Made by a program: the position numbers and the translations under genes
Assembly: GCA_003024785.1 (NCBI GenBank)
Contig: PUQB01000179.1
Coordinates: 248,001-312,000, forward strand
Direction: 5' to 3'
Origin: Selaginella tamariscina
Taxonomy: Eukaryota; Streptophyta; Lycopodiopsida; Selaginellales; Selaginellaceae
DNA: 64,000 bases
Shown: positions 10,462 to 22,145 of the stretch, piece after piece
Position numbering within the stretch: the stretch's first letter is position 1
How the letters are laid out: each line of letters begins with the position of its first letter
Notes under the pieces: model-generated
Databases searched by the model: none
What the model was told of the DNA's origin: nothing
Seen by the model: only the letters and a program-made list of their open reading frames with translations

Positions 10462-13321
10462 ATGGAGGCCGAGAGGCGCCATTCGCATCACAGAGAGAGG
10501 GAAAGGAGCGATCGACGGCATGAGAAAGCGCGCGAGGAGCACAGGAATCACCACAAATCTAAGGATGAGAGGTACGAAGATGATGTAGATCGCAAATCGA
10601 GATATGAAGATGAGAGAAATCATCATAAATCTGAGAGGCATGAGGATGATAGAAGTCATCATCGGGAGAAATCTCGAGAAGAGGGTTTCAAACGGAGGGA
10701 TTCACAGGATTCAAAGCGGAAACGGGAGTTGCAGGATGAGGATTCATCGAAACGTAGCCGGGTTTCTCCTGCCAGAGTTGAATCTCCCCGAAATCCCGTT
10801 GTTGAGAATGATGAGCATGAGCAGAGTCGTGAAAATGGTACTAATCACTCTGCCGATGCCGTTGAGAAAGCCAAGAGGCTTCTGGAAATTAAGAAGCAAC
10901 TTGCTGAGAAGATGAAGAAACTTGAACCGGAGGTATAGTATCTGCATATAGTATATATAGGTAGAAATGGACTATAAGCTGCCTTTAGAGTGTTTCTTGT
11001 TAGTTACCCACATGTACACATACAGTCTTTACTCCATGTTACGTTCTCTCTTTTGGAAGCAACTAGATAAGTGAAACTCTTCTATATGGTACATAATATA
11101 ACAATGTTATACGATATTCTAATTGTGCATCTGTTGGCAGTTGAACAAAGTTGCAACAACTAAGAAATCCACCCCTGCACAACCAGAGACTACAGATGTT
11201 GCTCCAAACGCGGCAAATTTAGCAGCATATAGAAAAGCACAAGAGTGTGTTGCTCGTTTGGGGTTTCAACAACCCGCAGGTTCTACAGTCTTACAGATAC
11301 CAGGTACATGTTTAGTTCTTGAACAAATATAAGATACATACTAATTATAATTCCGCTGTTCTTTCAGGGGCTCCTCCCGCTGCACCAAAGGTTGTCAGGG
11401 CTCCTGTTCTTCGTTTGGATGCACAAGGAAGGGAGATTGATGAAAACGGAAATGTCATTGACAGACGACTGGACAGACAGAATATTAGCACTCTCAAGGT
11501 AACCATTACCTCTATAAGTTTGTGCTTATTATTAAATATGAATGCTCACATAATGATGCACACATACATATTAATTATGACATATGTATAACTGCTTATA
11601 TATGTGTAGGTGAACATAAACAAACAAAAGAAAGAGGCATTTCAAATACTGCATCCAGAACTGGAGGCCGACCCAGTGAACAGTCCCCATTTTGATACGG
11701 GTCTGAAGGTCGACAAAACGAAGCTTGTGCGCAAGAAGAGGTCCAATTTTCAGTTTGTTGAACAGGGATTAGAGACAAAGAAAGCTGATCTATTCAGGCT
11801 CAACGTACGTAAACTACACACATACTATACATGCATAACTACTTATACTACACGCATAGGCATTACAGCATAAGATTTCGTAATAGAAGTTTATGTGTGC
11901 AGAATCGGTTTGGAGCTGCTAAAGCTAAGGAGATAAGATCAAAGCAAGCTGCTCTTGCTAAGGCTAAAGCAGAAGGTGATATTAATCCGAACTTGATAGA
12001 GGTGACTGAGAGAATATTTAAGGAGGATAAGCAGCAAAAAGACCCGATTCCTCCCGTTGAGTGGTGGTATGTGTATATCATTCTTTTGTTTGCATGTGTA
12101 TATCCATAAACATTTGTCTACAGGGACTTGAAGGTGCTGCCAGCAGAGATTCAGAGTTACGAGGAAGTAATGGACGAAACAGAAATAAAGTACAAGAAGG
12201 ACAAGATCAACATCTACGTGGAGCATCCTGTGCCAATAGAACCGCCAGCGGAGCCAGCACCCCCGCCACCTCAGCCACTTAAGCTAACTAAAAAAGAGCA
12301 GAAGAAGATCCGAACTCAGCGGCGTTTAGCTAGAGAGAAAGAAAGACAGGAGCTCATTAGGCAGGGTGCCATCGAGCCTCCTAAGAACAAAGTCAAAATG
12401 TCCAACTTGATGAAGGTTAGTTCACACGCGCGCGCTCACACACACGTATATATGTTCATTTTAGAGACAATGTATACAGATAAGACGTGATGTGTTTTAC
12501 ATACAAGTACACGTGTTTTATATACAAGTACATCTACAATAGTTGTATATATGCGTGTGTATTACATACAATCTGACTTTTGCCCAATGCAATTAGGTTC
12601 TTGGTGCGGAGGCAACTCAAGATCCAACAAGGCTCGAACAAGAGATTCGTAGTGCTGTTGCGGAACGTGAGCGTGCTCATAGTGACAGGTTAGATCTCAT
12701 GTATAAGATACATGCTGTTTCTTACACTTGCTTATGATTTGTGTAGGAACTTAGCGAGGAAACTTACTCCTGCTGAGCGTCGCGAGAAGAAGGAAAAGAG
12801 GCTGTTTGATGATCCGAGCACGCTGGAGACAATAGTGGCGGTTTTTAGAGTGAACGACATATCTGATCCGAAGAAACGCTTCAAGGTGGACATTAACGCA
12901 CAAGAGAATCGTCTCACTGGCTGTGCTATTAGCACAGATAGCATGACCGTCATCATCGTTGAAGGTATGTTATATGTATGTGTTGACGTGTATGTACAAT
13001 GTGTATACAAGAGAGAGATACTTATGACTTTTTCAACAGGGGGTGCGAAGTCTATCAAGAGGTACGCGAAGCTGATGCTGAGGAGAATTAACTGGTTAGC
13101 AAAGGAGGACGGGGAAGAGAATGAGGAAGAAGAGGAGGAAGGGTCAAGCGAGAAGAAGGAGAACAAGTGCGTGCAAGTGTGGCAGGGGAGCGTTGCACGT
13201 CCGGCATTTGATAGGTTCTTCTTTTCAGAAGTTTCACACTGCAGGGGCTGCCAGGAAGTACCTTGCGGATGCAGGTGTTGGGCATTACTGGGACAGTGCT
13301 CTGAATTACAACGAAGAATGA
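10462..13321 (+). CDS. PRP3: U4/U6 small nuclear ribonucleoprotein PRP3
   Basis: Spliceosomal protein that bridges U4/U6 snRNA in the tri-snRNP in the nucleus. The ATG at 10462 opens an Arg/His/Glu/Asp-rich charged head (ERERSDRRHEKAREEHRNHH). Exons then give LLEIKKQLAEKMKK (to 10935), AAYRKAQECVARLGFQ (from 11141), LRLDAQGREIDENGNVID (from 11369), AFQILHPELEADPVNSPHFD (from 11610), IRSKQAALAKAKAEGDINPN (from 11902), a basic region rich in KKEQKKIRTQRRLAREKERQ (12122-12415), RLEQEIRSAVAERERAH (from 12598) and the DUF1115-type C-terminus: VNDISDPKKRFKVDINAQEN, then after an intron VEGGAKSIKRYAKLMLRRI. The conserved ending (AARKYLADAGVGHYWDSALN) is reached only if one T is removed from the run at 13222-13225, giving the stop at 13319-13321. 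Nine or so exons; introns are GT-AG and TG-rich. Confidence 0.93.
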
Positions 13322-13530
13322 TGCCAATATCTATGTAAGTTCGAACATTCTATTTTGCTACTTAATAACGTACTCTTTTCTTGGTATACATCTGTATGTG
13401 CTCCATATTATATGTACGTATGATATATGTGCGTGTGTGTATTCTTCTTTCAGTGATCTTACACTTCCGGAGCCGGGATGAAGTACTCGGCATGGGCAAT
13501 ACTCCATTACGAGGAGGTAAGTACGAATAT
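13322..13530 (+). other. Possible spliced 3' UTR of PRP3
   Basis: Just after the PRP3 stop, ATAT|GTAAGT looks like a donor (about 13333). A pyrimidine-rich TTCTTTCAG acceptor lies near 13445-13453, followed by about 60 bases and another good donor (GAG|GTAAGT, about 13516). No protein family is recognisable in the short segment. An intron more than about 50 bases after a stop would make the message a candidate for nonsense-mediated decay. Speculative without transcript data. Confidence 0.3.
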
Positions 13531-14942
13531 TCCGTTATCTTTTTCATATGTACACATGCGTTTATAGACGCATATATCCCATTCTGGGGATGTGTGTGTA
13601 TCATGAATATAGGTTCAGTTTAAGATTAACTGTGCATTTGCAATTGCATTACTTTTGTGTTTATTCCATACCAATTTATAGTACTTTAATATGAATATGT
13701 ACATATCGTGATATATAATATGTAAATTAGCAATACAGCTTTATATATTGGTAGGAGGGATTGCATATTATCGTCTGTGTAGTCATAATATATGTTTACT
13801 ATTCTCAAGAAAGTTATGGGCTGGTAAATTAAGTACGTAGTAGACTGCCACGTGTCAGGAAAAGATAAGAACGGAAGAAAGTGGTAGCCTGGCACAACGC
13901 AACTCAAGATATTCTTACATGTGTGTGTATAGGTTTGTACGACAGTAGACGTTCACAGGTATGCTGACGTGGACAGCCGATGTGTATAGTATGCATTGAC
14001 ACGTAGGAGAGAGGAGGAATATTGGAGAAATGACAGATAACGTTTTTAACTTAATGTTGCTCAACTTTATCAACTTTTTTTTTTATATGTTTTGTTAGTG
14101 GGGATTGACTTTCACTTTGTCAATGTTTCATTCGGCCACTTTAGTTACATATAAGGAATCACATCAATATGTACTTCTAAAGAGTGGGCACACACATTAT
14201 ATCATGCATAATGTGTATAATATTGTGTATAACCAGCCAAAAGATATGAGACAGTTTTGTATAAGACATGGACATGGCCCACATACACTGCATGAGACAG
14301 TTTGTATACAGGCGTATATGTACATATCTTATTACTATTAATTACAAGATTTGAACGCGGTCCAAGCTCGGGAGACATGGATATCGCTTTTGTACGAGGT
14401 GATCATTCCAGTGTGTCGACCACAGGTACATGCTGCCGACACTGTTTGTACATACATATATGTATGTATAAAAAAAAAAAGTAAAAGCTCTACTCGCACT
14501 AATGAGATTAATCATGCTGGAAAATAAAATACATTAAATGGATGCGATTTTCACTCGTTAACTTTGCTTGGGAGTGATTTGAGGGAAACTTACATATTAG
14601 AGTGCAAAAACGGGATCGGTACATGTACAAAATGTATATAAATATTAGATAAAGAATAATAAGTTCAATTAAAATATTAAATAAAGTTCAACAAGAATTG
14701 AAGACAAATCTGTGGGTACGCCTGTATGGAAGATTTGGTATGGCCCGCATATCATACATATTGTATATGGCCCAAAATTCGATTCTCGTACGGATGGGTA
14801 CGGCCGAATGTGTGGACATGGTACGGAAGGGCTTAGTCAGTACGGCCCATGGCCACATCATGCCAGTAAGCTAGCTGCAGAGGATTGAAGAGGAGGGAGG
14901 AAATAGACATGTGCATTGTAAACTAGGGATTCTTAGGGTTTT
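13531..14942. promoter_or_regulatory. Upstream region of the cytokinin receptor with ACGT-core cluster and telo-box
   Basis: No gene recognised. Three ACGT-core elements lie within about 160 bp: CCACGTGTC (13848-13856), TGACGTGG (about 13974-13981) and TGACACGTA (about 13997-14005). These are G-box/ABRE-like bZIP sites. A telo-box (TTAGGGTTTT, 14933-14942) abuts the first candidate ATG. The region between 14010 and 14900 is otherwise AT-rich with short microsatellites. Confidence 0.35.
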
Positions 14943-16075
14943 ATGTGTGCTCCTGGCTTAAATCCCGACGCTGAGTCCGAGCTTGAAGCCGAGTCCGAGG
15001 TAGGAGACGGACGCAGGTTTTTAGGGTTGCTGAGCCGCACGGATCGCACCATGAAGAAGATATCCAGGCTTCGCACTCGGATAGCAATCCCAGCATGGAG
15101 AATGCACCCAGGTAGAAATGTAGTGCCCATTTTAGTTGAATCGCATTGAGCGTACAAACGTAGAGCGATAATCTGCAGAAAAATCGTGATTTTGGGGGTG
15201 AGACAGCTGATAGGCTGTGATTCTTGAAGAAAGTCGCGACTTTGAGGCGATTCAGCTGATAATCTGAGCGATTTCGAGAAAATCCGTGTTCTTGGTGTGG
15301 TTCAGGTGGATCGGGGTGGATCGCCTCTCGGATTGAGCAATGCAGAATGTAGTGTGTAGCTTTTAGTCTTGGAACATATGTTGAGGAAATCATCAAAAGC
15401 AGATACTTTTCTAATATCTGAAGAGATGTGTCGGGTACCGCCACAGCAAGAGATAGGAAGCTGTTTAGAGATCCAACAGAAGCAGAAACTGCAAAGGATA
15501 GCATTAAGAAACACGAAACCCATCTTAAACACATCGAGTAGCAGCAGCAGTAACCCGTGGCTGGTTAAGTATTTTGGGGAGAATTATCACTTCAAGTTTC
15601 TCATAGTCTGGTTGATTGCGGGGAGTATAGTGTGTCCATATATATATTTCTCTCAGACTGGGGATTATATTCAACGGAGAAGAGAAACACTCACTAATAT
15701 GTGCAAAGAACGTGCTTGGATGCTTCAGGATCAGTTTAACTCTAGTATGAATCATGTTCGATCTTTGACTGCTCTTGTTACGACGTTTCATCTAGCTAAA
15801 CAACCCTCTTCTCTCGATCAGGTATGCCTGTGTGTGCGTGTGTACATGCACGTACGTATATATAGGTGCTAGTCATCGTTTTTAGCAGAAAGTCTTACCG
15901 GGACTGTACTCTAGTATTATGTTTATGCATTAACATTTACATTTACTTGGCAATATACATAGTACCTGCACTTTATGTGTCTAGTGTATGTAAAGAAAGA
16001 CTTATATGCACGTGTCAATGCAATTAGGAGCAGATTTGATTCGTATAAGTTCTTTGACTTGGCACTACATCGGAT

Positions 16076-16109
<34 letters not shown>

Positions 16110-19100
16110 CACACACACGTTTGTACGAATCTATACACAAAATAAGCTGTGCTCATTTCATATGTGTTGTACTTTTTGCACGTTTGAATACAGGTGTTAA
16201 TGATTAGTATACTAGATATTGCTCTTTTCATTGTAAACGTTCGTTATCTCGAATAGACAGTTGTGGACAGAGAGATACACTTTATCCACGTATGAAATGC
16301 AGCTAGGATCAGACTTATTAGTAGGAAGTTTTAATTTTTTTTGCATATCTCTCTCTCTCTCTCTCTCTTGTGAGATGCAAGCCATAAACACATGGAAAAC
16401 ACATATAACACATGCAGGAAACGTTTGCTGCGTATACTGCACGTACAGCGTTTGAGAGGCCTCTTATGTCGGGAGTGGCGTATGCGCAGAGAGTGTTACA
16501 GTCACAAAGGGAAGATTTTGAGATGGAAAACGGATGGACAATTAAAGAAATGCGTACCAAGGATTCTAGGTCTCATCATAGCGAATATGCTCCCACCGTT
16601 CTCACGCAGCAAACACTTTCACACTTGGCTTTTGTCGATATGATGTCTGGCGAGGTTAGTATGCCTTCATACATAAACAATACATACAGACACACAAGTG
16701 ACGGTATGTACGTATGAATGTGTGTATATGTATGTGCAGGAGGACCGTGAGAATATACTGCGTTCAAGGTCAAGTGGGAAAGGTGCATTAACAAGTCCAT
16801 TCAGGCTATTAGAGTCAGACCATCTCGGTGTTGTCCTCACATTCACTGTTTACAAAATAGACCTCCCTGATGATGCCACCCCCGAACAACGGATTCAGGC
16901 AACTGCCGGGTATATTTTATATGTGCGCAATATATATGTAGTGACATGATATGTTATGTATTGACGTTATTATGTTCTTCTCTTTTCAGGTATGTCGGGG
17001 GAGCCTTCGATTTCGAATCATTGGTGGAAAACTTGCTACGTCAGCTGTCGGAGAGTCAAAGCATCATAGTCAACGTCAACGACGTCACCAACAAATCAAG
17101 GCCGTTGGTCATGTACGGTCCCAGTATACCGGACGGCGAGGAGATCGAAGTCTGGCAACTTGACTTTGGTGATCCTTTGCGAAAACACGAAATGCGTTGC
17201 AAGTAAATGCCAAAAAATTATAATCTACATGTATATAACATATATATGTGCTAATACTTGATATTTATAATATGTTATGTCTTATACTTAAATGTTACAA
17301 CATATTGTCTATTAGAGTCAAATGTGTAGAGAGGGAGGTATATCGTTACTGCCATCACACACACCCCCGCCCCGCGCGCACACACACACACAGAGCTGCA
17401 TAACGAGATTAGTCATATGCGCACCTCGATAGACTATATAATACCAGCATATATGTTTAGTATATATACATACTAATTGTGCATATATATATATATATGA
17501 TAGTAATTTATGCATGCAGGTATACGAATGAAGCTTCGATTGTCTGGTCACCAATATATGCAACAGCTGGGGCAATAACCATTGTTTCACTAGTTGCTTA
17601 TATTTTCTATGCTGCGATAGTTCGCATTGCAACTGTAGTGGAGGATTGTCGCAAAATGGAAAAGCTTAAGCTGCGTGCTGAATCCGCTGATGTTGCTAAA
17701 TCCCAGGTAACTAACGTGCTTAATATATAAGTACATATATACATATTATATACATATACGCATCTATACATTAACATTATTATAATTAAGATTACTTCTT
17801 TTCTCCAGTTTCTGGCTACAGATTTCTCATGAAATACGACTCCCATGAACGGGGTTCTAGGTGAGCTAATGTGTTTACAGATTTCAATAGTACGCGTGTA
17901 TACATGTGTATATAGTAAGTACTTACACACGCAGACACACATGTATGCAAAAAGTTGACGATCTTTGTACAGGGATGTTACAAATGCTAATGGACACGGA
18001 ATTGGATACAACACAAAGGGATTATGCACATACAGCTCGTGAGAGTGGAAAGCAGTTAATTAAACTAATTAACGAGGTTTTAGACCAAGCTAAGATCGAA
18101 TCCGGTCGCATGGAGCTTGAGACTGTCCCTTTTAAACTCCGAAGTATTCTAGATGATATCCTCACGCTCTTCTCTGCTGAGAACAAAGATAAAGGCATTG
18201 AGGTAACTCCTGTGTGCCTCTGTGTTGTGTTTGTGTGATCCAAATTAGTTGAACTAGAATGTTAAGTTAATTATGTAGGGTCACACATCCCGCCGTGAAG
18301 CTAATTAGAATGTTAAGCTAATCATATATATGTACACAGTTTAGTTATGAGGCTTGAGATTATAGCTGAAGTGTCTGTGCGTGCGTGGATGTGCGCGTTT
18401 TGTCCGTGATGTGAGATTGTTACACAATTTGACAATAAGATATATAGCTGATGCTAGTATGTTATAAATTACAAACACACTTAAACAGTATATAATTAGG
18501 CTATTTTATCTAGCTAGCCATTATAGACTGGTTAACTAGCTATATAAGCTGTATTATTATTCCCTGTATACCTAATTATTCTTCTATTCATCCGTTCTAC
18601 CCTGGGATGGCTAGTACAAATGCATATAATTATACAACACAATCACTCTTATCCTAATTTGTTTGGTCCCCGCCATACAATTGCCTAGTGTGTATAATGT
18701 GTATGTTTGTACCTATGTGTATGTCTACGACTGTACGTATGCGATAAATAGTTTACTTTATACGTATTCTAGCTGTCTGCCTACGTATCGGAGAGCGTGC
18801 CAGACGTGCTTCTTGGAGATCCCGTCCGTCTACATCAGATCATCACCAACCTTGTAGGAAACTCTATCAAGGTAAAAGTTGGGATATTTGTGCTGTTGTA
18901 CATAACTAGTGCATAAGATAATCTAAAAGTGATTACATATTCACTCAAACATTTGTCAGACACCATGTCTATTCTATTCGAACTAATCCTGGTTCAATAC
19001 TTACAGTTCACGGATCATGGACATATATTCGTATCTGTTCATCTAGAAGAGGATGTAAAGTCAGTAATGGCAGCACAAAATGCAGCTTGCTCCAAAATTA

Positions 19101-21791
19101 CAGAGTCTCAGGTATTACTTAAGAAACGTGTGTATAACAAATAATCAGTACTATGTATGCATGATATAGTGTCTAGTGTATATATATGGTTTAGGATTTA
19201 GGGTTTAGGTGTATACATACATACATACATACATACACACATACATACTTGACGTATACGAAGTTTACAACGTGAATTTTTGTTCTGCTAATCTCTGTTC
19301 TCATTCTTGAGGCACTGTTATTTGATATTACTTGTTATTATCTCTAGGAGTGTGAGAGGCGTAGTCTGCTTATACCATGCAACACGCTGAGTGGCTTGGA
19401 GGCCGCAGACAGAAGAAATAGTTGGGAAACGTTCAAGCTGATTATTCAACAGGAAAAGTCTCGGTTAAACCAGGTTCCTAAAATAACCGATAAAACGGTG
19501 AGGCTTGTGTTTAGTGTGGAGGACACGGGCGTGGGGATCCCCGTTCATGCACAGGAGCGCGTATTTTCACCTTTTATGCAAGCAGATAGCTCTACTTCAC
19601 GCAACTATGGAGGAACAGGCATTGGTAAGTGCATACACACCCTCTTATATACAAGAATTCATGGATATTATAGATTCTATAATTGTATACACATATTAAG
19701 TCAGACGGTACATATGGAACAAGCGTTAAGTATATTAATATATATACAACGCCCATATACATGTACTATATCACTCGACTGATACATTATATATTGACTA
19801 ATATATTTTGTAACAGGTTTAAGCATAAGCAAGTGCTTGGTGGAGCTAATGAAAGGGGAGATCGGATTTGTAAGCAGTTTAGGAGTGGGAACCACATTCT
19901 GGTTCACAGTGACCTTCGCACTTGGAGACATGGATATGCTTCAAGCAGCACAAAGCAGCTGTAAACAACCACAGCATGCAATCAGTGCACCCTTACCCAC
20001 GCAGCTAAACGGGTTTAATGCACTGGTTGTCGATGGTAGACAGCTACGGTCTGAGGTAACCCGGTACCATCTTCAACGACTTGGTGTACATGTTAGTATT
20101 GCTAACGATGTCCCGTCAGCTCTGACCTTGCTACGTAGTAGAAGGTAAGCGTGTGTGTGTTTGTGCGAGTGTGTGTACATGGCATAATGTAGATTGAATA
20201 ATATCTCATTTAATGCTATGCCATCGTATTTAATAGATTGTATGTTGGTTGTATGTACAGCTCGAGTAGCTTTGATATGATACTGATCGACAAGGATGCA
20301 TGGGGTACAGCAACGGGACTTACTTTTCCAAAGAAGCTAAAAGAGGCAGGTTTCATATTGGATTCTAGACACAAGCTCATTCTACTCGCCTTTGATGACT
20401 CTGAATTACACAAAGCGAAGGTACTTCTATCATATTAATACGCTTTTAAGATCATATAAAATCAATATATATATATATATTAAGAAGAATATGAGTGTAA
20501 TATACTGTGTATGTATGCATATTACCACGGTTGTTATGTTTACGGTAACGTAGAATGAGACGAGTCCAAGTTTATAAAGTTACCATTTTAAGTAATTATA
20601 ATGTTTTGACTCTAAACAAAATCATATTAATGCATTAATTAAATTTAAATAGTAATACACTTTATAACTAATATTGACATATAAACGATACGTAGCATAC
20701 AGATGCATACAATTCGTATGTATTTATACCTATCGCAATATTCATATAGTACCACTGCTCAAGATTTACTGTTATCAAAACAGTTCTGTAAAACAGAATA
20801 AATGGAGTTATTATATTCTTACTATAGAATTATCAATGTACAAACTAGCTATGTATTCTGGTTATTGATTATGCATGTTGTGCATATAGGCTGCAGGATT
20901 TGCGGAGAGTGTTATAAAGAAACCATTACGTGCAAGTCACATAGCACATCATTTAGAGAAAGCCATGGGGATCGAACTCAAGCAAAGAATACGTGAGGTA
21001 TCTGGAGGCAATTGCTTGGAGAATATTCTCTCCGGCAAGCTCATACTAGTTGTTGACGACAACAAAGTGAATAGAAGGGTAAGAGCATGCACACATGCAA
21101 ATAAACGTACATGTTACAATATAGTATAATAAATTAATATATATGGTCTTCATACACTCTCATGGTTAAATCTCTACATATATATTCATTTTTACTGTTG
21201 AGATACTGTATTTGTATTTACTAGAATACATATATACGTGCACAATATATTTGCTAATGTACCGTTACGGTACAAGAATCCCCCTATATCAGCATCACAT
21301 AAGCACATATACATATACACTACGTGCACGTGCTGCACGTGTTGACATATGTGTGTATATAGGTTGCGGCTGGTGCACTTCAGAAGTACGGTGCTCGAGT
21401 TGAATGCGTGGAGAGTGGAAAGCTGGCCATTGACAAGCTTCAACCTCCACATGGTTTTGATGCTTGCTTCATGGACATCCAGATGCCCGAAATGGACGGG
21501 TATGTTGTTGACCATGCACACACGCTCCCGTTCCGGGATGTATGCTGTATGTGTGCGTACGTTGCATGCATAGACGTACATACAATTGCGTACATATACA
21601 ATTATACATGCTTCCGTTTATCCTCTCGGTGATAGAAGAAGATCAATATACAAATAATCCCGTATTTATCTCAATAAGCTAGAGCTCGCACGTGTGCACC
21701 TATGCAAGTGGATGTCCATGTTATGTACAAATGCGTTACTGTAACAGCCTCAAGGGTCTTGTTTTTACTTGTTAAAATTGTATCATCATTC

Positions 21792-21839
<48 letters not shown>

Positions 21840-22145
21840 AGAGAGAGAGAGAGAGAGAGCATAGTGTAAAAACTTGTATACAAAGTAATGTATATTTAAC
21901 ATAATGTATTTATATATAAATGTTATTGTAGATTCGAAGCCACAAGGAGGATAAGGACATCTGAGAAGGAGAGCAGTGGTGAAGTGTGCAATATCTGGCA
22001 TGTTCCTATATTGGCGATGACCGCTGATGTCATCCAGGCCACGTATGACGAATGCAGGCGATGTGGCATGGATGATTACGTTAGCAAGCCTTTTGAGGAG
22101 AAGCAACTCTACAGAGCTGTTGCCAAGTTTTTTGAAAAGCCGTAA
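14943..22145 (+). CDS. CHASE-domain hybrid histidine kinase (cytokinin receptor, CRE1/AHK4-like)
   Basis: Membrane cytokinin sensor feeding the phosphorelay. The start is either ATG 14943 (exon to 15111, joined in frame to 15367) or ATG 15378. A transmembrane segment ([19 protein letters not shown]) precedes the CHASE domain: [68 protein letters not shown] second membrane helix is at about 17545-17630. The kinase follows: N-box [14 protein letters not shown]1 [11 protein letters not shown]2 [21 protein letters not shown] degenerate receiver ([11 protein letters not shown]) precedes the true receiver with DDN (about 21057), phospho-Asp in [11 protein letters not shown] and the Lys in YVSKPF; stop 22143-22145. 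Oddity: the H-box exon (17809-17860) has exactly the expected 52 bases but reads FLAT-DFS-stop instead of FLATVSHEIRTP, then resumes as TPMNGVLG. As written the phospho-accepting His is absent. Confidence 0.93.
16078..16120. repeat. (CT)n(AC)n microsatellite in a kinase intron
   Basis: CT tract followed directly by an AC tract, in the intron between the first CHASE exons. Confidence 0.85.
21791..21858. repeat. (AT)n(GT)n(GA)n microsatellite in a kinase intron
   Basis: Compound dinucleotide array inside the last intron of the CHASE kinase, about 80 bases before the final exon. Confidence 0.85.

Noticed and set aside
14943..15149. Treating the 68-codon frame as a separate small gene
   Set aside because: It ends in an intron-like region and its donor joins in frame to the kinase, so it is better read as a first exon or upstream ORF.
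19190..19215. TTTAGGGTTTAGG telomere-like repeat read as a chromosome-end relic
   Set aside because: Only two to three units inside an intron; short telo-boxes are scattered at many gene starts here.
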